In this document: positions 9,613 through 18,700 of the stretch, in pieces
Numbering within the stretch: position 1 is the stretch's first letter
Layout: every line of letters starts with the position of its first letter
From: Gammaproteobacteria bacterium
GTDB lineage: Bacteria; Pseudomonadota; Gammaproteobacteria; UBA6429; Thiohalophilaceae
NCBI GenBank assembly: GCA_029880855.1
Contig: JAOUNS010000012.1
Location: forward strand, 62,001 to 126,000
Length of the DNA stretch: 64,000 nt
Direction: 5' to 3'
Made by a program: the position numbers and the translations under genes
The notes under the pieces: model-generated
The model's database searches: none
Seen by the model: only the letters and a program-made list of their open reading frames with translations
Told to the model about the DNA's origin: nothing

Positions 9613-10038
9613 TCATACCAATTCTTCTATAACAGAAAAATATTTTGGATTTTCATGCTTAAAAATATCTTTACCTGCACCCATATATGCACGTATTAGT
9701 TCGTCTCTTGCTTTAGTTACATTACCCATCTCAAAATCAATCTGACCTACACGCAAATGTATAAATGGGTTCCCAATACCTCCCGGACTGCGTAATGCTT
9801 CATAAAAGGCGTCATAGGCATTATTTAAATCAGCCAATTCCCAATAGGCATCGCCTATAGCTGTAAATAACCATGTCGAAGCCTCCCAGTCATACACAGG
9901 TTCCGGAATCAATTTCAATGCTTTATTGTACTCATTAATAGCGTCTTCTATTCTGTCACCATCAAATAGATCATCACCTTTTTTTGATAACTTCTTTACC
10001 TTCTCATATATTTCATCATCAAGTTCTAATTGTTTCAT
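9613..10038 (-). CDS. Short TPR protein following a DUF4157 effector
   Basis: A 141-residue acidic protein with about three tetratricopeptide-like helical pairs: LFDGDRIEDAINEYNKALKL, then DAYWELADLNNAYDAFYEAL, then GQIDFEMGNVTKARDELIRA. A similar architecture (stand-alone short TPR proteins after polymorphic toxins) is seen near other toxin genes. The gene starts 20 bases after the 1531-residue DUF4157 gene ends, so each of the three DUF4157 genes in this window is followed by a TPR gene. It could hold or chaperone the toxin, or be part of an immunity complex with the two paralogous proteins that follow. The TPR call is firm; the role is inferred. Confidence 0.75.
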   Translation of the reverse strand: MKQLELDDEIYEKVKKLSKKGDDLFDGDRIEDAINEYNKALKLIPEPVYDWEASTWLFTAIGDAYWELADLNNAYDAFYEALRSPGGIGNPFIHLRVGQIDFEMGNVTKARDELIRAYMGAGKDIFKHENPKYFSVIEELV

Positions 10039-10058
10039 TGTAAAATTCTCCTGACAGA

Positions 10059-13000
10059 TTATTCGCTATCAGGTGTTTGATAGCGCCCATCTTCTGTTTG
10101 ACCTAGCCGAGCACCTTCTGAACGATTTACACTTCTATGTTGTAATTCATAATGATCCGGGTCAAGCATCCAGTCTCTTACTTCCTGAGACCTGGGGCCA
10201 TGGCTCCGTCCTGTCTCATTCCAGTATGTTACTGCATCAACCGGGTGATGTCCCATATCCATTTCCTCAAGCGGATACCAGCGTTCCTGCCATGGCCTTG
10301 GTGGTCCTCGAGTATAAACCTGTACTTCACCTGTTGCAGTACGATGTATTCTTCCCTCCATTTCCATACGTTCAATAACCTGCCTGCCCGTTCTGCTATT
10401 TTTTTGAGGAGTTGAACCAAGATATTCAGTACGGCGACTACTGCGACGTCTTTCTGGTCTAACAGGGAATCGTTCTTCAAACGGAGTTGGTGTTCCGTCA
10501 GGTTGCCTGGCAGGAGCATCATAATTATATTCTCTTGGTGGTTGCGTACTACCAGCAGTCCTGCGTACTCTCGGTACACCATCCGGTCCAGAGTACCATT
10601 CATATCCATCTGGTGGGTTTTCTGGAAGACCGTTATCTGCTGCCTGTTGCCTTCCTGTACGACGTTCTGCAGGCGGGCTTGGTGGTACTTCAGTATCAAG
10701 GTTATCAACTCTGCTTCTTACATTATCTGGAAGTACCCCATCACCAATTCCACATTGTGGATCGGAGAACCGACACCAGCCTCTGCCATCCCTTCTTCTT
10801 CTATAAGTATGACCATTCGATTGAATTTCGATATCATAGTCTTCAAAGAATTCTGATGAACTATCTACTCTTCTTGGATGTTGCTGACCCATTTCATCCA
10901 TTTCAGCTCGCATATGGCGACTATCCATATCATCAATACGAGTATCACGCGCTTGTTCAAGATCCTGTTGCCGTCGTGGACTATTAGATGGTGCATCGAC
11001 ATCAACCCTTCCCGTACGACCAGCACCGGATGGTACATCAACATCGACACGTCCTGGATGCCGGGCAAACAACCCTTCCAACTTTGTTTTGAAACGTGTC
11101 AAGCCGCGACGGCCACCACGATAAAGCGCTCTTGCCCCTCGCCCAATACGTCCTGGCATGCCGGCCAGGTTTTGCAGACTGTCTCTTGCTCCCTGCATGG
11201 TTTGTCTGGCCCAGGCACCGGGCGAACGTGGCATATTTGCAAAGTGAGCACCGGATTTTATTGCCGGCCCCATTTTTGCTGCGCCAACCCCTTCCATGAT
11301 CGCCATGGCGCCCTGGAATCCATCAGTGGCATTTTTTTTCATTTGTTCGGTATTACCGAAGAACTCTCTCGCGGTTTGCGCCGTACCGGCATCATGCAGA
11401 TTTTTGATATATGAGAGGTAATTGAACAGAACTGACAGCGCACCACATATGATCGCGCCTTTACCTGCAAAAGTAATAAGCGAGCCCATCCAGGCAATGA
11501 CAGGTGATGCCGTTACTGCGCCAAATCCCCAAGTCACGATAATAAATGCAACCATGATGGCGGTAATGATGGTGGCGACGCCTATAATGGATGAGAAGAT
11601 CATGGCAAGACCGGTTGAAATGTCAGCACCTATCTGTAACAGGTTACCTAACGGATCTTTTTGCCAGGCTTCCCAGTTGCCTATATTGGCAAAGCCCTCT
11701 AATGTTTTATCGAAACCATCCAGTACACCCTGTAAGCCCATGATTGGGTTTATCATTCCCATGATCATTTGTTTGGGAAGTTGCAAGTAGTTGATATTCA
11801 TGATGTCATCACGAATTGATTCTGCTACAACCCTGTTGGCGATTATTTCCAGTGTATGTAGATCCAACAGGCGAAGGTTCTGATCACCTATATTGAGCAC
11901 ACCATCAACACGTTGTCCTCTGCGCTGCTCAACTGCATTGATCTGATCCTGACGAGGATCAGGATCGGGCTGTGACAAACCAAGCCATTGTGATGCACCT
12001 TTACCAATTATTGCTTCACTAACTGCCGCCTGTCCACGACCCAATGCCTCACTCATACCTGTCTTGACTTCGAATCTGGCACCTTCTGTTTCGTTAGTAC
12101 CCTGATCACGAGCTTCCCTGATCATGCCATCCAGTGTTGCCATTAGACTGTCACGTTGAGGCTGACTCATTTCTGCAATGGTCTGTTCCTGCTCCTCATC
12201 ACTCATACCAGCCAATTCGACAACCTGGCGCTGCTCAGCACTCATCTCCGGTTGAGGAGAATCCCTTTCAGCCTCTTCTCGTAACCTCCTTTCTGCATCT
12301 TCACGTTTTTCAATGCAGCGCATATCACTTAGATACTGTTCCTGCAAGGCATTGAGTTCAGCTTCCATTACTATGGTAGCCGCGATAAGTTCATCACCGG
12401 TTCGTGCAGTACGTTCTGAGTGCTGACGAATTAATTCAGGACCTGGGCCGGCATTTTCAATTTGCTCTGCCGTGGACTGATTAGTGGCATGCATTTCCTG
12501 TATACGACCGTCGGTCTGTTCGATGATCCCTTCGGTTTCACAAATTTGTGCATCTGAACTGGTATTTAATTCAGCCGCTTCCTGTGCATCCGCCTCGTAT
12601 TGTCTGGCCCTTTCACCTGTCATACTTACGGCTTGATCCATAGATGCTGCACCTTCAGCAGATTCCTGTGTCTCACCGCTTTGCTTTTCAGCATCTGCAC
12701 GCGCATCCGGATCGTCCGTTATTTCACTCTGACTACGCTCAGCCTTGCTCTGTGTATCACTGGCCAATTCGCCGGAATCCTCCTGTCCTTCATCTGCACG
12801 ACTAGCCAGTTCAGGTGCTTTCTCAGCAACAAATTGTTGTCTCGACACACTTTCAGCGTGTACATCATGGGATTGTTTCGCGATATCCTTACGCGCTTCG
12901 TTATGCTCTTCCATCAGGTCAGTGCCTTCCATGGCATTGGCCAGTTCTTCACGAATACGTTCCAGTGTTGCATCCATAACATAGGAAGCCTGCTCTTTCT

Positions 13001-14654
13001 CGGCTGCGTGACGTTTCATTTCATAACCCTTTTCACGCATGGCTTCACCTATGTATCCCAATCCTCGAACCTGGGTATCGATCTGTGCATTACGTGGCAA
13101 ATCCTCACCGGCACTATCTACAGGTGTTTCAATTCTGGGATGACGGAAAGGTTGTGGCAGTGCAGGTATCTGGATACTGTTTGCACGTCCTTCTGCAGCA
13201 ACCGCACGTTGTGCCGCAGCATCGGCCTCAGAGACTTGTGCAGATTCCCCTTCTGATTGACCTTCCTGCTCTTGGGGTGCCTCTTGTGGTTGCTCCTGAA
13301 CCTGTTTATCGATTTGACTGGCTTGTGCAGTTGTCTTCGCTTCTGCAGCAGCACCCCGATCAACAGATGGACGAGTTTCTCCTGAAGAATTTATAGAACT
13401 GGACTCTTGCCGGATTTCTCCTCGATCAGGATTTTCTGCCTCTTCCCGTTCATCTTCATCAAGTTCATCCGGTTCTTTTACATCGGGGTGATCATCCAGC
13501 TTTTGATTCATCCGGCCTTCAACTTCTTCCCCATCACGAGGAGTTTCCACTTCCGGTTCCAGCTCAACATCATTTGCGGGTCTTGGATATCGCTGTACAA
13601 CTTCACCCATTGCTCCCTGTTGCAATGTATGGGTTAGCTCATGAGCCAATAAGTGCCTGCCTCGTTCCATCCCTGGCTGATACTCACTAGAGTTAAAGTA
13701 GATATCGTTCTCATGGGTAAAAGCACGGGAATTTATACGTCGATTCATCCCGATCGCATTCGTATCAGTATGGATACGCACAAGACTCAGATCCCGTCCA
13801 AAGTATTTCTCCATATCACGACGCACTGGTGGTGACAGTGGTTGACCGGCATTTTTGCCTGCGGTCAATCCATGGTCGAGTGAAACAGCAGGGGTAGAAG
13901 TGGATGCCGTTCCACACGCATCATTAAATTTTGCCTGGGGAGGTGGTTTTTTTTCCAAAGGTGTATAGGGCTTCACTTCGGGTTCTGCCACAGTCTCTTC
14001 TTCTCCCTCTGCTTTCTCATTCTGATCAGCTGGAGCCATCTCTTCAGATGCTTCTTCATTCTCTGTTTGTTTTACCTCCTCTTCCGGTCCCGTTCCCATA
14101 TCAGGCAAAGGCGGGAATGATGCAGCACGCTGCACAAGTGAATCTTTTGTCTTATTTTCTTCTTCGCATTGAGAGCATAAACGCTGGATAATAACAGGAC
14201 GGGCTTGAACGTTAACCGAACGTTGTACAGTACTATTTTGAGATTCATCCATCTCCTCCCTGCACTCGGCACACATAGTCTGAACCTGAGTTGGTGAGGA
14301 ATTTGAAGATTCTCCTGTTGATTCTGAAGTTGAATCTGTTGCATCTACATTGGTTGCTGCCGGTGGGCCAGACTGTGGTACCAGTGAAATTGGTGGTATC
14401 GGTTTTCCCCGAATCAGGTTATCAGCAACAGCATCTGCTTCCTGCTCGAAGGGATCGTTGACAGCCCCAATAGTATATTTTGCCTGGACTGATGACAGGT
14501 TAAATACAGGGCCGGCCGAGTAAAAGGAACCATTGGTACGGGATGTAGATGATTGAACGACTGGCTCAGTTGTATTAGTATCAGAAACAGGTGAAAGCGC
14601 CTCCATAGTCCTGGTGGCAGATTTTCTTTTTGCACTTTTTCGCGCAAATTCCAC
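10059..14654 (-). CDS. DUF4157 eCIS cargo toxin with GH-E-like HNH/Endo VII nuclease C-terminus
   Basis: A 1531-residue modular toxin. The shared cargo motif AVNDPFEQEADAVADNLIRG lies near residues 63-82. A low-complexity acidic section follows (with a few CxxC pairs at about 125-165), then DUF4157 (about 275-345) ending HELTH (about 336-340). Residues about 380-920 are highly charged Glu/Gln/Ser-rich and predicted coiled-coil, and about 1005-1080 is a strongly hydrophobic segment of two or three helices that could insert in a membrane. The last 75 residues contain DMGHHPVDAVTYW, then DPDHYELQ and VNRSEGAR. This matches the GH-E pattern of the HNH/Endo VII nuclease superfamily in polymorphic toxins (MGH near the start, NRS near the end). 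It is therefore probably a DNA- or RNA-cutting toxin carried by the particle. The genes immediately downstream are candidates for immunity. Confidence 0.8.
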   Translation of the reverse strand: MEFARKSAKRKSATRTMEALSPVSDTNTTEPVVQSSTSRTNGSFYSAGPVFNLSSVQAKYTIGAVNDPFEQEADAVADNLIRGKPIPPISLVPQSGPPAATNVDATDSTSESTGESSNSSPTQVQTMCAECREEMDESQNSTVQRSVNVQARPVIIQRLCSQCEEENKTKDSLVQRAASFPPLPDMGTGPEEEVKQTENEEASEEMAPADQNEKAEGEEETVAEPEVKPYTPLEKKPPPQAKFNDACGTASTSTPAVSLDHGLTAGKNAGQPLSPPVRRDMEKYFGRDLSLVRIHTDTNAIGMNRRINSRAFTHENDIYFNSSEYQPGMERGRHLLAHELTHTLQQGAMGEVVQRYPRPANDVELEPEVETPRDGEEVEGRMNQKLDDHPDVKEPDELDEDEREEAENPDRGEIRQESSSINSSGETRPSVDRGAAAEAKTTAQASQIDKQVQEQPQEAPQEQEGQSEGESAQVSEADAAAQRAVAAEGRANSIQIPALPQPFRHPRIETPVDSAGEDLPRNAQIDTQVRGLGYIGEAMREKGYEMKRHAAEKEQASYVMDATLERIREELANAMEGTDLMEEHNEARKDIAKQSHDVHAESVSRQQFVAEKAPELASRADEGQEDSGELASDTQSKAERSQSEITDDPDARADAEKQSGETQESAEGAASMDQAVSMTGERARQYEADAQEAAELNTSSDAQICETEGIIEQTDGRIQEMHATNQSTAEQIENAGPGPELIRQHSERTARTGDELIAATIVMEAELNALQEQYLSDMRCIEKREDAERRLREEAERDSPQPEMSAEQRQVVELAGMSDEEQEQTIAEMSQPQRDSLMATLDGMIREARDQGTNETEGARFEVKTGMSEALGRGQAAVSEAIIGKGASQWLGLSQPDPDPRQDQINAVEQRRGQRVDGVLNIGDQNLRLLDLHTLEIIANRVVAESIRDDIMNINYLQLPKQMIMGMINPIMGLQGVLDGFDKTLEGFANIGNWEAWQKDPLGNLLQIGADISTGLAMIFSSIIGVATIITAIMVAFIIVTWGFGAVTASPVIAWMGSLITFAGKGAIICGALSVLFNYLSYIKNLHDAGTAQTAREFFGNTEQMKKNATDGFQGAMAIMEGVGAAKMGPAIKSGAHFANMPRSPGAWARQTMQGARDSLQNLAGMPGRIGRGARALYRGGRRGLTRFKTKLEGLFARHPGRVDVDVPSGAGRTGRVDVDAPSNSPRRQQDLEQARDTRIDDMDSRHMRAEMDEMGQQHPRRVDSSSEFFEDYDIEIQSNGHTYRRRRDGRGWCRFSDPQCGIGDGVLPDNVRSRVDNLDTEVPPSPPAERRTGRQQAADNGLPENPPDGYEWYSGPDGVPRVRRTAGSTQPPREYNYDAPARQPDGTPTPFEERFPVRPERRRSSRRTEYLGSTPQKNSRTGRQVIERMEMEGRIHRTATGEVQVYTRGPPRPWQERWYPLEEMDMGHHPVDAVTYWNETGRSHGPRSQEVRDWMLDPDHYELQHRSVNRSEGARLGQTEDGRYQTPDSE

Positions 14655-14688
14655 TTAACGCTCCTGATATTCCATATACTCAATACCT

Positions 14689-15702
14689 CTAGTGCAAACC
14701 CTTTGAATACTCATCCAGATATTGTTGCGCTTCAGCGGCATAGGGAAGATCAGGTTCACGGGCTATTGTCTGCATTAATTCGAGGGCATCATCCGTTCGG
14801 CCAAGTAAATCCACTACAGCGGCATAATAATATTGAGCACGTCGATTATCTGCTTCATGTTGCAATACTGTTGTCAGTATCTCATGAGCTTTCTCATTTT
14901 CACCTTCTGACAGTTCGATTACAGCAAGATCAACCATCACCGCATGTGTGTCCGGCTCAAGATAGAGGCAGCGTAGTAATTCCCGTTTCGCAGTATCCCT
15001 GTCTCCCATTCCAAGATAGACAAGTGCAAGGTGATGACGAACTTCAATATCATCCGGTTCCAGCGCCAGGGCCTGTCGCAAGGCACGTTTTGCGGCGGGA
15101 AAGTCTTCTGCCATAAACAGGGCAACCCCCAGTTGCGACCAGGCATCGGATAATTCCGGGTCGAGTTGTACTGCCTGCTCAAGGATTCGTATACCTTCAG
15201 GTAAACGTTCCTGCATAATGACGGCACCGGCCAAAGAGGTATACAAGCTCACCGCTTCGGGTGCGGTAAGGATCGCGTTTTGCCAGGCCTCTTCAGCGGC
15301 GGCAGGATTGCCAAGCCGCATCATAAGTTGTGCGAAACTGTCCCAGGCGATGGTGCTTTCCGGTTCCACCTCCAGTGCCCTTTCATACAGACCGATGGCT
15401 GACTCGACCTTTCCTTCAGCAACCTGGCTATTGGCATAATTCACCAACGCCAGCACATTGTCTTTGGACAGCTCCAGGGACTTCCTGTAGAACCTGATCG
15501 CTTCGGTGTGCTTGCCCTGTTGGGCATAGACAAAACCCAAATTGTTGAGTGCCGTCGCATTATCCGGGTCCCGCACAAGTACCGTCTCGTAGGTACGACG
15601 GGCCTCATCAAGCTCTCCCTCCATATGGAGCAGGACTCCCCGGTTATTCATATCAATGGTTTCGGCTCTTTCCTGATTGATAGTCTCTTCACTCTTATCC
15701 AT
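14689..15702 (-). CDS. TPR-repeat protein following a DUF4157 effector
   Basis: A 337-residue soluble protein of tandem tetratricopeptide repeats, for example ALNNLGFVYAQQGKHTEAIR and AWSQLGVALFMAEDFPAAKR, about eight units plus flanking helices. It is a paralogue of the TPR protein at 3855-4820: repeat order and several stretches (TALNNLGFVYAQQGK against TAYNNLGFICGQQGR) correspond. The gene lies 61 bases after the 1495-residue DUF4157 gene and 34 bases before the 1531-residue one. A scaffold or chaperone for the large cargo proteins is inferred. It has no secretion signal. Confidence 0.85.
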   Translation of the reverse strand: MDKSEETINQERAETIDMNNRGVLLHMEGELDEARRTYETVLVRDPDNATALNNLGFVYAQQGKHTEAIRFYRKSLELSKDNVLALVNYANSQVAEGKVESAIGLYERALEVEPESTIAWDSFAQLMMRLGNPAAAEEAWQNAILTAPEAVSLYTSLAGAVIMQERLPEGIRILEQAVQLDPELSDAWSQLGVALFMAEDFPAAKRALRQALALEPDDIEVRHHLALVYLGMGDRDTAKRELLRCLYLEPDTHAVMVDLAVIELSEGENEKAHEILTTVLQHEADNRRAQYYYAAVVDLLGRTDDALELMQTIAREPDLPYAAEAQQYLDEYSKGLH

Positions 15703-15763
15703 AACATCACCTGCTTATGTTAATGATTCATCGTAATTAATCAGCCCGGTTCTTGGCGCTTAT

Positions 15764-18700
15764 CTAAAACAAACTTTTGGCAAAATCTTTTATTGCCTCT
15801 TTCGCTTCACTTGCACTTGGATAAATAAATCGGATACTGCTCATGCTCAAACCCTTGAAGCCCTCTTTTTCCGAATAGCTGACGGGAGCAACAATACCGA
15901 GTTTTAGTTTTGACCCCAGTTCCTTGCCGGCGATATCATAGTCATCCGAAGTCCAAACACGTTTACTGCCCAACAAATAATCGATATCGACATAAAAACG
16001 TCCTTTCACAGAGGCAAATGCGGTCACCATCCCTTCTGCCTTGGCCTCGGCATTGATGCTAAAGCCCTTCTGTTTGGACCAGTCTACGCCAAGGTCAAGC
16101 GACGCAGCTCCCTTGACTGCTGCACCAATACCCAGTTCTACTTCTCCTCCGGCACTAACGATCAAGGCGCGGCCATAGACACCAACATTGACAAATCCTT
16201 TCAGTCCCGCCTCTGCCGGCATATAGAACTGGGCCGTACCACTGGCCTTTGCTGAATTTTCATTAGCAAAATCGTATTCCGCCTTCAGTTTTACATTGCG
16301 TAACACCGCATCACCGATATTCGCATAAACACCCAACCCACCACCGATGGAAACACCGATATCAGCAACCCCAATACTCAGAACCGGGAATTTCATCTTG
16401 AAACTCGGTCCTTTCGGTCCAAAAGGCTTGGGACCTTTGAATAAAGGAATCTCTTTTGGTACAGCCAGTTCGCCGGCAATTTTTACTGTTCCCAGCGGGC
16501 TATAGGTAATAGTTGCACTCGCAGTCAGCCAGGGAGAAAGTTTCAGGCTTACTGTACCAACGCCATGGAACAACAGTTTATCGGAAGGCTGTCCCTCAAC
16601 AGGTTTACCATTTTCATCCACACCCTGGTTTGTTACACCTACTGTTGCCGTACCGGATGCCAAACCATATTTGAATGCAGCGGTAAGCGTCAGACCAAAT
16701 ATCCCATCGTTATAAAAACCTTTGACTGTTGATGATTTTAAACCGGGGATATCAAGATCCGCTTCTATAGCGGCATATACTGACCAGGATTGATCGGGTT
16801 TTCGGCGTAAGCGTGCCCTGGCTGTACCACTCTTCAACAATGGCACTTCTGATGAAAGGTCAAGCGTACCCCCTATCATCAAACCTTCTTTTTTGGAGTA
16901 TTTGGCCTCAAACCCACCTGACTTGATACCGGGTATTTTTGTCTCGACGGTACCGGTGGCCGCGAATTCCTCATTTTGATAGGAGGCGCTGATCTCTGCG
17001 CTCTTGATACCGGGTACCTTGCCGTCCTTTATGCCCAGTTTGCCACTTGCTCCCCATTTTCCATCCTCATAAGTAAAACCAACCTCGGCAGGATCAAACA
17101 GGCTTTTTACAAAAGAGAAATTACCGGCCATGGTAATACCCTTGCCCATGCTGAAGCCGGCCTTGAGTTGTCCTTCACCGACCTTTTCTATCCCGAAGTC
17201 CGCTTCACCTTCAAAGCCGAATTTTTGCTTCCTTGAATAAAACAGTTTTAATCTCAGCGCATTCAAGACAAAGGGTTTCGGAATCTTGTCTTTAAATTCA
17301 TCAAGGGTAAATTCCTTTGAAATCACCAAATCACCATTGATTAAATTCAACTCAATATCCAGCCCCTTCAACAGTGGAATATCAGGCAACAGATTACCGT
17401 ACGCACTAATCCCCGTTTCCGCGTCTATTTCTATTTCCTTGAGAGAGATAGGGCTTGAATAGGGCACCTTAAGCGCTTTTAGTTCACTTACCACTTTGTC
17501 GCGATCGATTTCACCGCCATATTGCGCGCCACGGATTCGCTTGACCTTGACGGTTTCTTCCTTTGACTCTTTGAAATCCGGGTTATTCTTCGGTATTTTC
17601 ATTTTGAAATGACCGAAATCATCCTGCATTTCCGAACCGGACGCAGTATTAAAATATTTCTCGGTTATAACAAATGGTTTCAACCAGTCTTTTTCATGTT
17701 TAAATTTAACCCCGCTTGGCTTATTGCCACCATGCCAGGCAAACTTTTTACTCGCCCCGCCTCCTTTACGGGAGAAAATTCTCACAAAAGACTTTGAGCC
17801 GATATCAGTGGGTTCCGTTGCTTCGATGGCCTTGAGATGTTCACCTTTTGAAATTTGATCCTGCGTCCAGAAATCATTACTCCTGACGTCCAGCTTGCCT
17901 GATGAAACTGCTGTGTTAAATTTCAGGGTATATTTTGCCTTTATATCTTTAATATCTTTCGCTTTTGGATTTTTAATACCGCGGTTTTTTTTCAGAAACG
18001 TAGTAATTTTCGCCTTGATGTTATCGCGTATCATCTTGCCGGAATCCATGTTCTTCTTGCCTTCCAGCAATTCCATATTGGTAATCTTGTCGGCCCGCTT
18101 TGAGACAGGCCATTTTGCCAATTGTGCTTCCACAATATGATCTACATGGTATTTTCTTTCTTTGGCGGTTTTTCCGGCGATGTACCAATCCGGTCTGACT
18201 GTGGCTTGAGCAACATTTTTTGGATCACCAAAAAAGTACCGGTAATACTTGTTATCTATCACCAGCCGCCAAACCGGGTTCTCTTTTTTTGCGCTGCCAA
18301 ATTTTTCTTTTTGTTTATCCTTTAGAATTGTTTCCATCGCGGCGGTATTTTTTCCCAACGCTGAATCCCATATTGAGCGTTGTTGGGTTGCATTATCACC
18401 TTCACGATCAACAGTCTCGCCTTTTGCTCTTTCCAGCGTAGCACCGCCATACAGAACACCGCGGTGATCTTTCATTTTAAATTTTGGAATTGCTATGGTA
18501 TCAAATGTGATTGTACTGCCTGACTCAAGTCCGGTCGTCAAATCCCCCTTTCCTCCGGTAGCGGCAGCGGCACTTCCCTTGGTTTTGCCGGCTGGTGTCT
18601 TGGTTTTTGCCCTCTGAATAAGTTTGCGCTGTACACTGCCGGTCTGTTGCACTACATGCGCCGCTTCATGGGCCATCAGATGCGTATCGCTTTGCGATGC

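Noticed and set aside
10229-10987. Several long frames in both strands over the end of the 1531-residue gene
   Set aside because: They are shadows of a low-complexity Arg/Gly/Pro-rich section; none has a start signal.
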